From positions 1-32,036 of the forward strand of contig CAKRVX010000019.1 in the NCBI GenBank assembly GCA_934409175.1: a stretch of DNA of 32,036 nt, written 5' to 3'. The notes under the pieces are model-generated. The model did no database searches, was not told where the DNA came from, and worked only from the letters and a program-made list of their open reading frames with translations. How positions within the stretch are numbered: position 1 is the first letter of the stretch; each line of letters starts with the position of its first letter. Shown here piece after piece: positions 1 through 7,733 of this stretch. The DNA comes from an uncultured Blautia sp. Its GTDB lineage: Bacteria > Bacillota > Clostridia > Lachnospirales > Lachnospiraceae. The translations under genes and the position numbers were made by a program.

Positions 1-852
1 TTCAATATAGATATCAAGGAATGTGGAGATACGTCCAACACTCATTGCAGCACCGTTCTGAGTCTTGATAGCTGCAAGATATCCGAAGTACAGCCACTGG
101 AATGCTTCTCTTGCATCCTTCGCTGGTTTGGAAATATCATATCCATAAGATTCAGCCATAACTTTCATGCCTTTCAGAGCACGGATCTGATCTGCGATCT
201 CTTCACGAAGCTGGAAGTCATAACGTCTCATACCCTGGCGGTCACATGCTGCGAAATCTTTCTGTTTTCCTTCGATCAGAGCGTCGATTCCGTACAAAGC
301 CACACGTCTGTAATCACCAACGATACGTCCACGTCCGTAAGTATCCGGAAGACCTGTAAGGATCTTGTTGTGACGGGCTGCCTTCATCTCAGGTGTATAG
401 ATATCGAATACACCCTGGTTATGAGTTTTGAATTCATAGTTGTGGAAAACATCTTTGATCTTGTCGCTTACTTTGTATCCGTAAGTTTCGCAAGCCTGCT
501 CTGCCATTTTGATTCCGCCGTATGGCATGAAAGCACGTTTCAGAGGTTTATCTGTCTGAAGACCAACAACCTTCTCAAGGTCTTTTGTCTCTTCATCAAT
601 ATATCCAGGGCCATATGCTGTCAGAGATGTAACTACCTCTGTCTCCATATCAAGTACTCCGCCCTTGGCACGTTCTTCTTTCTGAAGCGCCTGAAGTTTG
701 CCCCACAGTTTGTTTGTAGCTTCTGTAGGTTCTTCCAGGAAAGAAGCATCTCCATCATATGGTGTATAGTTCATTCCAATAAAGTTACGCACATCGATTT
801 TTTCTTTCCAACGGTTGCCTTTAAAGCCATTCCACTGTTCGAAATCTTTCAT
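1..852 (-). CDS. pflB: Pyruvate formate-lyase, N-terminal part (cut by window edge)
   Basis: Formate C-acetyltransferase, a cytoplasmic glycyl radical enzyme converting pyruvate and CoA to acetyl-CoA and formate. The visible ~284 N-terminal residues begin MKDFEQWNGFKG and contain PFL landmarks: NFIGMNYTPYDGD, GLQTDKPLKRAFMPYGGIKM, the TGLPDTYGRGRIVGDYRR block and DFQLREEIADQI. The catalytic cysteine pair and the glycyl radical loop lie beyond the window. ATG at 852 is preceded by AGAGG at a good distance. A near-consensus promoter sits about 110 bp upstream, so it appears to be transcribed alone or as first gene. Identity as PFL rather than another glycyl radical enzyme rests on the strong PFL-type N-terminus; confidence is high. 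Confidence 0.95.
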   Translation of the reverse strand, partial: MKDFEQWNGFKGNRWKEKIDVRNFIGMNYTPYDGDASFLEEPTEATNKLWGKLQALQKEERAKGGVLDMETEVVTSLTAYGPGYIDEETKDLEKVVGLQTDKPLKRAFMPYGGIKMAEQACETYGYKVSDKIKDVFHNYEFKTHNQGVFDIYTPEMKAARHNKILTGLPDTYGRGRIVGDYRRVALYGIDALIEGKQKDFAACDRQGMRRYDFQLREEIADQIRALKGMKVMAESYGYDISKPAKDAREAFQWLYFGYLAAIKTQNGAAMSVGRISTFLDIYIE

Positions 853-959
853 TTGTTTACCTCTTTCTCTAAATATTTCCGCGCATCTCTCACTAGATTA
901 AAGCGAGATAATAAAATGTAATTTCTACTATTTTAGGACATTTTTCTGTCCACGCAGTC

Positions 960-988
960 AGTATACGAAAACATGAACGTTATGTCAA
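960..988 (-). promoter_or_regulatory. Promoter of pflB
   Basis: Read on the - strand: TTGACA (983-988), a 17-bp spacer, TATACT (960-965). This is an almost perfect housekeeping sigma promoter. The predicted start near 953 gives a leader of about 100 nt before the pflB ATG. No Rex-type or FNR-type palindrome was recognised around it. Confidence 0.85.
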
Positions 989-1101
989 TTGATTTGATCT
1001 ATGATTTTAATTAAATACAATTCTGATAGCTTTTCATCGGAGTTTGCTTCTTTATTGTACTTTATCGCGTACATTAAGACTTTTTTGTATTTTTATAAAT
1101 A

Positions 1102-1149
1102 CAAAAAGATACCGGTCAGGAAGCCCTCTGGACAATCTGACCGGTATCT
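1102..1149 (-). terminator. Intrinsic terminator of leuA
   Basis: A perfect 13-bp stem (1107-1119 with 1137-1149, AGATACCGGTCAG and its complement) is followed on the - strand by TTTTTG. It lies about 125 bp after the leuA stop and before the pflB promoter, so it separates the two transcription units. The rest of the 853-1274 gap holds the pflB promoter and no further gene that I can see. Confidence 0.85.
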
Positions 1150-1274
1150 GATTTTAAATATTTTATGTAAACTATATTATCCTTTTTAAATACAGCACCA
1201 TAAGGGTTGTGGATATTAGCCTGACCTGCAGAAGTCAAAAAACAGCAGGAAAGAATCGGGCGTGTCGGAAAACT

Positions 1275-2930
1275 CTAACGGTTATTGATCGCTGTTACAA
1301 GTGCATCAATAGATGCGCGAATGATATCCGCATCTACGCCTGCACCCCAGGCAAGGGTTCCATCCGGCTTTTTGATACCGACATAAGCAATAGCTTTGGA
1401 ACTTGAACTGCGTTCCAGCGCATGCTCCTGATATGTTTCCAGGGAATATTTCAGCTCATATGCCTTCTTCAGTGCATTGCTGACTGCATCAAGACGTCCG
1501 TTACCGGATGCCTCTGTAGTGATTGTCTTTCCACGGAAAGTAGAGGTAACTTTTGTTACAATACCGCCATCTTTCTGCTGGAAATGTACTTCATTGATGC
1601 TGTACGGTTCTGTGATATTTTCAAAGGTCTGTTTGAACAGGTTGAAAATTTCGTCCGGATGAAGTTCTTTATGTTTATGATCTGAAACTGCCTTTGTAGC
1701 ATATCCCATTGCCTCACGCATTTTCGGCGGAAGGTTCAGACCGAATTTGGTTTCAAGAATATATCCGACACCACCTTTACCGGACTGACTGTTGATACGG
1801 ATAACATCTGCATCATAATTTCTGCCCACATCTTTCGGATCAATTGGAAGATATGGCACATTCCAGTGGTCCGGATCTTTATCTTCTCTCCAGTGCATGC
1901 CTTTTGCAATAGCATCCTGATGAGAGCCGGAGAACGCTGCAAAAACAAGAGCACCACTGTACGGGCTTCTTTCGCCAACCTTCATTCCGGTACACTCTTC
2001 ATATACTTCACAGATATGCGGCATGTCAGAAAAATCAAGTTTCGGATCTACACCCTGGGAATACATATTCATACCAAGTGTAACGATATCTACATTACCG
2101 GTACGTTCACCGTTTCCAAATAAAGTACCCTCAATTCTGTCTGCACCTGCAAGTAATCCCATTTCGGAATCAGCAACGCCACAGCCTCTGTCATTGTGTG
2201 GATGAAGAGACACAACTACATTTTCACGATACTTCAGATTATCACACATATATTCTACCTGACTTGCATATACATGCGGCATGGAATGCTGTACAGTTAC
2301 AGGCAGATTGATGATACATTTGTTGTCTGCTGTCGGCTGCCATACATCCAGAACTGCGTTACACACTTCCAGAGCATATTCCGGTTCTGTACCTGTAAAA
2401 CTCTCAGGACTGTATTCAAACTGGAAATTTCCCTCTGTCTCATCTGCAAGTTTCTTTAACAATGCAGCTCCATCCACTGCAATCTTCAATATTTCTTCTT
2501 TGGATTTTTTAAATACCTGTTCTCTCTGCGCTACAGATGTAGAGTTGTACACATGTACGATTGCTTTCGGTGCACCTTTAACAGCTTCGAAAGTTTTACG
2601 GATAATATGTTCTCTGGCCTGGGTCAGAACCTGGATTGTTACATCCTGTGGAATCAGATCCTGTTCGATCAATGTACGCAGGAACTCATACTCTGTTTCT
2701 GACGCAGCCGGAAAACCTACTTCAATTTCCTTGAAGCCAATTTTTACAAGCAATTTAAAGAATTCAATTTTCTGTTCCAGGCTCATAGGAATTACCAGGG
2801 CCTGATTGCCGTCACGAAGATCTACGGAACACCAGATCGGTGCCTTCTCTACATATTCCTTTTCTGCCCATTTCATGCATCTGACCGGCGGCATGAAATA
2901 CTGTCTCTGATATTTGCTTGGATTCATCAT
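1275..2930 (-). CDS. leuA: 2-isopropylmalate synthase
   Basis: First committed step of leucine synthesis: acetyl-CoA + 2-oxoisovalerate to 2-isopropylmalate. At 551 aa it is the long form of alpha-IPMS. The TIM barrel carries the metal/substrate motif VDLRDGNQA (about residues 36-44), the metal-binding LHPHNDRG and GNGERTGN. The C-terminal third (from about residue 430, including TSTFRGKTITTEASGNGRLDA) is the LeuA allosteric domain for leucine feedback. I chose ATG 2930 (MMNPSKYQRQY) because GGAGG at 2936-2944 has ideal spacing to it; the longer start at 2945 would have that site inside the gene. A T-box leader with a leucine specifier controls it and a strong terminator follows. No other leu genes are adjacent. 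Confidence 0.95.
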   Translation of the reverse strand: MMNPSKYQRQYFMPPVRCMKWAEKEYVEKAPIWCSVDLRDGNQALVIPMSLEQKIEFFKLLVKIGFKEIEVGFPAASETEYEFLRTLIEQDLIPQDVTIQVLTQAREHIIRKTFEAVKGAPKAIVHVYNSTSVAQREQVFKKSKEEILKIAVDGAALLKKLADETEGNFQFEYSPESFTGTEPEYALEVCNAVLDVWQPTADNKCIINLPVTVQHSMPHVYASQVEYMCDNLKYRENVVVSLHPHNDRGCGVADSEMGLLAGADRIEGTLFGNGERTGNVDIVTLGMNMYSQGVDPKLDFSDMPHICEVYEECTGMKVGERSPYSGALVFAAFSGSHQDAIAKGMHWREDKDPDHWNVPYLPIDPKDVGRNYDADVIRINSQSGKGGVGYILETKFGLNLPPKMREAMGYATKAVSDHKHKELHPDEIFNLFKQTFENITEPYSINEVHFQQKDGGIVTKVTSTFRGKTITTEASGNGRLDAVSNALKKAYELKYSLETYQEHALERSSSSKAIAYVGIKKPDGTLAWGAGVDADIIRASIDALVTAINNR

Positions 2931-3011
2931 TTTCTCTTCCTCCATATGTATAAAATATTATGTTTGTCTCACGGGTTGGCTTTATATCATTTCATTCAGC
3001 TGAAAAACTGC

Positions 3012-3285
3012 ATAAAAAAATCTCCCATCCCCACAGACTTATCTGCAAGAGACGAAAGATACGATCATCTTACGCGGTACCACTCTTATTTATGAACTAC
3101 GTCATACACTCACGGGATACGGAATCTTAAAAGATCCTTATATCCTCTCCATATAACGGTGGACACCGTCTGCGTCTACTCTCCTTTTTTATAAAGATTT
3201 CAGGCAGATGCTCAAAGGCGAGTTCCACAATTTCCTTCCACTGCTTCTCAGCAACCAGCAGTTCTCTGTGCTCCGGTCCATGTGT
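3012..3285 (-). promoter_or_regulatory. T-box leader of leuA (leucine tRNA-sensing)
   Basis: On the - strand the conserved T-box AGAGTGGTACCGCG lies at 3086-3073. Upstream is a Stem I-like region with the AGAGA segment and the block GAACTCGCCTTTGAGC (about 3225-3210). The codon in the specifier position is CTC (3222-3220), a leucine codon, which fits leuA. Downstream, CAGA-loop-TCTG with wobble-extended arms followed by GGGAGATTTTTTT (about 3046-3012) is the terminator. Established knowledge: uncharged tRNA-Leu stabilises the antiterminator and allows readthrough. The 5' limit is approximate and no clear separate promoter was found, so it may be transcribed from the tRNA-Pro promoter. Confidence 0.9.
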
Positions 3286-3352
3286 AATATTCCTTATCAC
3301 TGCATTTGTAATATTCAGTTTATTGAACTGTCAGAGTTTACGACAGTCTCAA

Positions 3353-3426
3353 TCGGGGCAACAGGATTTGAACCTGCGACCTCACGGCCCCCAGCCGTGC
3401 GCGCTACCAAGCTACGCCATACCCCG
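3353..3426 (-). tRNA. tRNA-Pro (anticodon GGG)
   Basis: 74-nt cloverleaf. The acceptor stem CGGGGUA pairs with UGCCCCG (one U-G), the D-arm contains AGCUUGGUAGC, the anticodon stem CACGG/CCGUG encloses loop CUGGGGG with anticodon GGG, and the T-arm is GCAGGUUCAAAUCCUGU. The discriminator is A. The 3' CCA is not encoded. A 6-bp hairpin (3327-3347) follows but has no U tract, so a clear terminator before the leuA T-box is missing. Confidence 0.97.
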
Positions 3427-3437
3427 TAACGAAGTAA

Positions 3438-3466
3438 ATTATAACAAATGTCCACCAATATTTCAA
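3438..3466 (-). promoter_or_regulatory. Promoter of tRNA-Pro
   Basis: On the - strand: TTGAAA (3461-3466), 17 bp, TATAAT (3438-3443), with an extended -10 TGT just before it. The predicted start (about 3431) is roughly five bases upstream of the tRNA 5' end, as is common for tRNA genes. Confidence 0.85.
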
Positions 3467-3504
3467 CCACTTTTTCCACAAATAATATAAACTGAACCAA
3501 AATC

Positions 3505-3578
3505 CTGTTACCGGCTGTCAGTTAAAAAGTAACAGATGACTGGCTGTTCAACGAAAACGCTTCCGTAAACAACCAGTC
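3505..3578 (-). terminator. Hairpins downstream of the DUF1015 gene, probable terminator region
   Basis: Two stem-loops are visible on the - strand. The first (3538-3578) has arms GACTGG...CCAGTC extended by TGTT/AACA with U-G wobbles and is followed eight bases later by TTTTT. The second pairs CTGTTAC with GTAACAG (3505-3511 with 3529-3535) and is followed by GATTTTGG. Either could end the DUF1015 transcript. The first abuts repeat copy A. Confidence 0.5.
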
Positions 3579-3620
3579 AAGTGGATATTTGCAATTGAAA
3601 CAAAGGACTTCCCTGATTCG
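3576..3620 (-). repeat. 45-nt structured element, copy A (3' of DUF1015 gene)
   Basis: Identical at 38 of 45 positions, without gaps, to 19255-19299. On the - strand it begins 18 bases after the DUF1015 stop codon. It contains GAA-t-CAGGG-loop-CTTTG-t-TTC, where two pairs are G-U, followed by TCAATTG...CACTTGA, a second weak stem. Compared with copy B, a T-A pair became G-C and two G-C pairs became G-U, so pairing is kept in the - strand RNA. It does not match any RNA family I can name. Confidence 0.7.
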
Positions 3621-3637
3621 GTCAAAACCTCTGCCGA

Positions 3638-4879
3638 TTACAACTTATGTATAAACAGTCCACTTCTGAGTTTCGGCTCAAACCAGGTAGATTTCGGCGG
3701 CATCAGTTTACCCTCATCTGCAATCTGCATCAGATCCTCCATAGATGTAGGATACATAACAAATGCCACACCACCTGTCTGATCTGCTATTTCCGCCAGT
3801 TCCGCTGCTTTATGACTTCCTCCCACAAAAGAAATTCTCTGATCTGTACGCGGATCTGCAATTCCCAGAACAGGACCTAATACTTTATCCTGCAGAATGG
3901 ATACATCCAGCTGGCCTACTACATCTTTCTTCTCATATACATCCGGCCATGCTTTCAGATGATACCACTGCCCATCCACATACATTCCCATACAATGTTT
4001 TTCTACTGGTTTACATGGAAATCCAGGCATCAGCATCAGTTCAAAATTAAATTTCAAAGCTCCCAGAAATGCTTTTACTGTCAGACCATTGAGATCCTTT
4101 ACCACACGATTATATGGAAGGATGCAAAGCTGGTCATAGGGAAATACAACAGATAAGAAGAAATTAAAATCTTCTTTTCCTGTATATTCCGGATTTTCCT
4201 TTCTTCTTTTCAGTCCAACCTTTACAGCAGAAGCTGCCCGGTGATGGCCGTCTGCAATATATAAAGAATCAATTCCTGCAAACTCCCTGCTGATCTTTGT
4301 AATCACCTCTGGATCATCAATAACCCATACACGATGTGTAATCTCATCTTCTTCCATAAAATCATACACTGCTCTATGTACTGTTTTCCACCGGTCTATC
4401 AATTTAAGCAGACTTTCCGGATATCTGCAGGATAAAAAAATCGGACCTGTATTTGCATTACAGCTGTCCACATGATGAATTCTGTCCTGTTCCTTATCTT
4501 CTCTGGTAAGCTCATGCTTCTTTACAACTCCGTTCATATAATCATCAATGGAACTACAACCTACAATCCCGGTCTGAGTTCTTCCTTTTCTTACCAGTTC
4601 ATAGATGTAATAACATGGAACTTCATCCTGCATAAGAATTCCGTCTTTCTCCATGTTCTGAAGATTCTGTTTTGCTTTGTCATAAACCCTTTCATCGTAC
4701 AGATCGATTGCCGGATCCAGATCCATTTCCGGTCTGTCCACATGAAGAAAAGACAATGCATTCTTTTCTCCAATCTTACGCGCTTCCTCTCTGTTTACCA
4801 CATCATATGGCAATGCCGCTACTGCTGCAGCCTTTTCCGGTGCAGGGCGCAGTGCTTTAAATGCCTGAAATACCGCCAT
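3638..4879 (-). CDS. DUF1015 family protein
   Basis: A 413-aa soluble protein of the DUF1015 family, whose biochemical role is not established; in clostridia such genes often sit near serine biosynthesis genes, which are not seen here. Recognisable family motifs are FKALRPAPEKA and ALPYDVVNREEAR at the N-terminus, KKHELTREDKEQDR (about 120-133) and the ParB-like IADGHHRAASA (about 208-218). ATG 4879 is chosen because GGAGGG lies at correct spacing; the open frame extends 31 codons further but that part covers the promoter. It is monocistronic, with its own promoter (4939-4967) and repeat copy A plus hairpins downstream. It is divergent from ygeX across 211 bp. Confidence 0.85.
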   Translation of the reverse strand: MAVFQAFKALRPAPEKAAAVAALPYDVVNREEARKIGEKNALSFLHVDRPEMDLDPAIDLYDERVYDKAKQNLQNMEKDGILMQDEVPCYYIYELVRKGRTQTGIVGCSSIDDYMNGVVKKHELTREDKEQDRIHHVDSCNANTGPIFLSCRYPESLLKLIDRWKTVHRAVYDFMEEDEITHRVWVIDDPEVITKISREFAGIDSLYIADGHHRAASAVKVGLKRRKENPEYTGKEDFNFFLSVVFPYDQLCILPYNRVVKDLNGLTVKAFLGALKFNFELMLMPGFPCKPVEKHCMGMYVDGQWYHLKAWPDVYEKKDVVGQLDVSILQDKVLGPVLGIADPRTDQRISFVGGSHKAAELAEIADQTGGVAFVMYPTSMEDLMQIADEGKLMPPKSTWFEPKLRSGLFIHKL

Positions 4880-4938
4880 GGTATTCCCTCCTCTCCTGGT
4901 TCCTTTTTCTTCAGGAAACCTGCTGTTTTTCCTGATAT

Positions 4939-4967
4939 ATTTTAGCATACTTCTATAAGTATGACAA
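4939..4967 (-). promoter_or_regulatory. Promoter of DUF1015 gene with inverted repeat in the spacer
   Basis: On the - strand: TTGTCA (4962-4967), 17 bp, TAAAAT (4939-4944), with an extended -10 TGC. A 7-bp inverted repeat, CATACTT-CTAT-AAGTATG (4946-4963), fills the spacer and touches the -35, a position typical of repressor operators. The operator role is inference. Confidence 0.65.
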
Positions 4968-5015
4968 TGCATCTAATATTTTTTTGAAATACCTAAAAAT
5001 TTTTGTATATTTCTA

Positions 5016-5043
5016 TTGCAAAATCCAGAATTTATGATATGAT
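5016..5043 (+). promoter_or_regulatory. Promoter of ygeX-ygeY-ygeW-arcC
   Basis: TTGCAA (5016-5021), 16 bp, TATGAT (5038-5043). The predicted start near 5050 leaves a leader of about 40 nt before GGGAGG and the ygeX ATG. No sigma-54 type element (GG-N10-GC) is evident, unlike the E. coli cluster, which carries the sigma-54 activator gene ygeV. Confidence 0.6.
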
Positions 5044-5090
5044 AGTTTTAGAAATAATTCATCGACAAGCATTTTTAGGGAGGTCATTTT

Positions 5091-6320
5091 ATGACAGAAG
5101 GATTAAAATGGACTGTAAACGAAGTTCCGAAATCAGATGATAAACATCTGGAACTGATGTCCGAAGAAAACGTAAAAAAAGCAAATGAGTTTCACAAGAG
5201 TTTCCCACAGTACAGTGTGACACCTCTCCAGAACCTTTCATCCCTTGCAAAATATTTAGGAGTAAAAAATATTTTCTGCAAGGATGAATCTTACCGCTTT
5301 GGATTGAACGCTTTCAAAGTACTTGGAGGTTCCTATGCAATGGGTCGCTATATTGCAAAGGAAGTTGGCCGCGATATCAGCGAGCTGCCATATAATGTTC
5401 TCTCATCTGATAAATTAAGAGAAGAATTCGGACAGGCGACATTCTTTACTGCTACAGACGGTAACCATGGACGTGGAGTTGCATGGGCTGCAAAACGCCT
5501 CGGACAGAAAGCAGTTGTAAGAATGCCAAAAGGAACAACCAAAACACGTTTTGACAATATCGCCAAAGAGGGCGCTACTGTTACAATTGAAGAAGTAAAT
5601 TATGACGACTGTGTAAGAATGGCTGCCGCAGAAGCTGCCAAAACAGAGCACGGTATCATCGTTCAGGATACCGCATGGGACGGATATGAAGAAATCCCAT
5701 CCTGGATCATGCAGGGATATGGAACACTGGTTCTCGAAGCTGACCAGCAGTTAAAAGAAATGGGTATTGACCGCCCGACACACGTATTCGTTCAGGCAGG
5801 TGTTGGTTCTCTGGCTGGTGCTGTAGTTGGTTACTTTGCTCATAAATATAAAGATAACCCACCGATCATGACTGTCTGCGAGGCAAGTGCGGCTGACTGT
5901 CTGTACCGCTCTGCTGTTGCCAAGACAGGTAATCTGGTAAATGTTACCGGAGATCTTCAGACTATTATGGCCGGTCTTGCATGTGGTGAGGGAAACACGA
6001 TCGGATGGGATATTCTTAAGAATCATGTAGACGTATTTGCTTCCTGTCCTGACTGGATGAGCGCAAAGGCAACCCGCATCTACGCTAATCCACTGGGAGA
6101 TGATCCACATATTGTTTCCGGCGAATCCGGTTCTGTTCCACTCGGTCTCTGCTACACTGCTCTCCATGATGAAGATGCCAAAGACTTAAAAGAAGCTCTG
6201 AAGTTGGATGAGAACTCTGTAGTACTTGTTCTTTCTACCGAAGGTGACACTGATCCTGTTCGTTACCGTGAAATCGTATGGGATGGATTATATGGAACAA
6301 ACGAGTCTTTAAGCAAATAA
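5091..6320 (+). CDS. ygeX: Diaminopropionate ammonia-lyase
   Basis: PLP-dependent fold-type II enzyme that eliminates both amino groups of 2,3-diaminopropionate to give pyruvate and two ammonia. 409 aa, the usual length. The PLP lysine is Lys76 in FGLNAFKVLGGSYA; ATDGNHGRGVAWAA supplies the conserved Asp and Asn; QAGVGSLAGAVVGYF is the phosphate-binding glycine loop; GLACGEGNTIGWDIL follows. The start is supported by GGGAGG seven to eight bases upstream. First gene of a + strand operon with ygeY, ygeW and arcC, the order seen in E. coli. In gut anaerobes this gene is associated with uric acid breakdown, where its pyruvate would feed PFL or PFOR. The substrate is family knowledge; the urate role is inference from context. 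Confidence 0.95.
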   Translation: MTEGLKWTVNEVPKSDDKHLELMSEENVKKANEFHKSFPQYSVTPLQNLSSLAKYLGVKNIFCKDESYRFGLNAFKVLGGSYAMGRYIAKEVGRDISELPYNVLSSDKLREEFGQATFFTATDGNHGRGVAWAAKRLGQKAVVRMPKGTTKTRFDNIAKEGATVTIEEVNYDDCVRMAAAEAAKTEHGIIVQDTAWDGYEEIPSWIMQGYGTLVLEADQQLKEMGIDRPTHVFVQAGVGSLAGAVVGYFAHKYKDNPPIMTVCEASAADCLYRSAVAKTGNLVNVTGDLQTIMAGLACGEGNTIGWDILKNHVDVFASCPDWMSAKATRIYANPLGDDPHIVSGESGSVPLGLCYTALHDEDAKDLKEALKLDENSVVLVLSTEGDTDPVRYREIVWDGLYGTNESLSK

Positions 6321-6364
6321 ATAAGCAATAACATATCACACATACATATTGGGAGGATAAAAAG

Positions 6365-7675
6365 ATGGATTACGCAAAAATCAAAGAAGCTGCAATGGGT
6401 TATAAGGATGATATGACCAAATTCCTTCGTGATCTGGTTCGCATCCCTGGCGAGAGCTGCGGTGAAAAAGGACATATCATGAGAATCAAAGAGGAAATGG
6501 AAAAAGTCGGATTTGACAAAGTTCAGATCGACCCGATGGGAAATATCCTCGGATACATGGGAACAGGAAAAACTCTGATCGGTTTTGATGCCCATATCGA
6601 TACTGTAGGTATCGGTAACATCAAGAACTGGGAATTTGATCCGTACGAAGGTTTCGAAACAGAGGAAGAAATCGGCGGACGTGGAACATCCGACCAGATG
6701 GGCGGTATCGTTTCTGCAGTATACGGCGCTAAGATCATGAAAGACCTTGGTCTTTTAAATGATAAATATCAGGTACTTGTAACAGGTACTGTACAGGAAG
6801 AAGACTGCGATGGTCTTTGCTGGCAGTATATCATCCACGAAGATGGTGTTCGTCCTGAATTCGTTGTTTCCACAGAGCCAACAGACGGCGGTATTTACAG
6901 AGGACAGCGTGGACGTATGGAAATCCGCGTAGACGTTAAAGGTGTTTCCTGCCATGGTTCTGCTCCGGAACGTGGTGACAACGCTATTTACAAAATGGCT
7001 GATATTCTTCAGGATATCCGCGCATTAAATGAAAACGATGCAGCTGATACTACAGAAATCAAAGGTCTTGTAAAAATGCTTGATGAGAAATACAACCCGG
7101 AATGGGAAGAAGCCCGTTTTCTTGGACGTGGTACAGTTACTACTTCCGAAATCTTCTTCACATCTCCAAGCCGCTGTGCAGTAGCTGACTCCTGCTCTGT
7201 TTCTCTTGACCGTCGTATGACAGCAGGTGAAACATGGGAAAGCTGCCTGGATGAGATCCGTGCTCTCCCGGCTGTAAAGAAATACGGCGATGACGTTACA
7301 GTATCCATGTATGAATACAACCGCCCATCCTACACAGAACTTGTATATCCGATTGAATGCTACTTCCCGACATGGGTAATTCCGAAAGATCACAAAGTAA
7401 CACAGGCTCTGGAAGAGGCTTACAAAGGACTGTACGGCGAAGAACGTGTCGGAAATGCAGAGACAGAAAGCATGAGAAAAGCTCGTCCTCTGACAGACAA
7501 ATGGACATTCTCCACTAACGGAGTTACAATCATGGGGCGTAACAACATTCCGTGCATCGGCTTTGGACCTGGTGCTGAAGCACAAGCTCATGCTCCGAAC
7601 GAGAAAACATGGAAGATCGATCTTGTAAGATGCGCTGCTGTATACGCTGCTCTTCCAACTGCATACTGTAAATAA
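6365..7675 (+). CDS. ygeY: YgeY family M20 metallohydrolase
   Basis: 436-aa zinc-type M20 peptidase/deacylase family member, of the subgroup found with selenium-linked molybdenum hydroxylases. Likely metal ligands are in [20 protein letters not shown], the Glu pair in [16 protein letters not shown] and the C-terminal QAHAPNE. The dimerisation domain starts near [21 protein letters not shown]. The substrate is not proven; in this cluster it probably cleaves an amide, carbamoyl or ureido intermediate on the way to diaminopropionate. The start has GGGAGGA upstream and lies 44 bp after ygeX, consistent with an operon. Confidence 0.93.
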   Translation: MDYAKIKEAAMGYKDDMTKFLRDLVRIPGESCGEKGHIMRIKEEMEKVGFDKVQIDPMGNILGYMGTGKTLIGFDAHIDTVGIGNIKNWEFDPYEGFETEEEIGGRGTSDQMGGIVSAVYGAKIMKDLGLLNDKYQVLVTGTVQEEDCDGLCWQYIIHEDGVRPEFVVSTEPTDGGIYRGQRGRMEIRVDVKGVSCHGSAPERGDNAIYKMADILQDIRALNENDAADTTEIKGLVKMLDEKYNPEWEEARFLGRGTVTTSEIFFTSPSRCAVADSCSVSLDRRMTAGETWESCLDEIRALPAVKKYGDDVTVSMYEYNRPSYTELVYPIECYFPTWVIPKDHKVTQALEEAYKGLYGEERVGNAETESMRKARPLTDKWTFSTNGVTIMGRNNIPCIGFGPGAEAQAHAPNEKTWKIDLVRCAAVYAALPTAYCK

Positions 7676-7733
7676 TAAATAATTTATACTCAGGAAAGGA
7701 TAAGCTATCAAAAGCATAGCAGGTAATAATTTT

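Noticed and set aside
370..921. Long + strand frames opposite pflB, leuA, DUF1015, xdh and other genes
   Set aside because: They are antisense shadows of well-recognised genes, lack ribosome binding sites and give Cys/Phe/Ser-rich translations with no family resemblance.
4880..4972. 31-codon N-terminal extension of the DUF1015 protein
   Set aside because: It overlaps the -10 and -35 of the gene's own promoter, and GGAGGG directly precedes the internal ATG at 4879.
4992..5079. Inverted repeat CCTAAAAAT / ATTTTTAGG flanking the ygeX promoter
   Set aside because: Arms are about 70 bp apart and almost all A/T, so chance is likely; only the second arm is in the predicted transcript.
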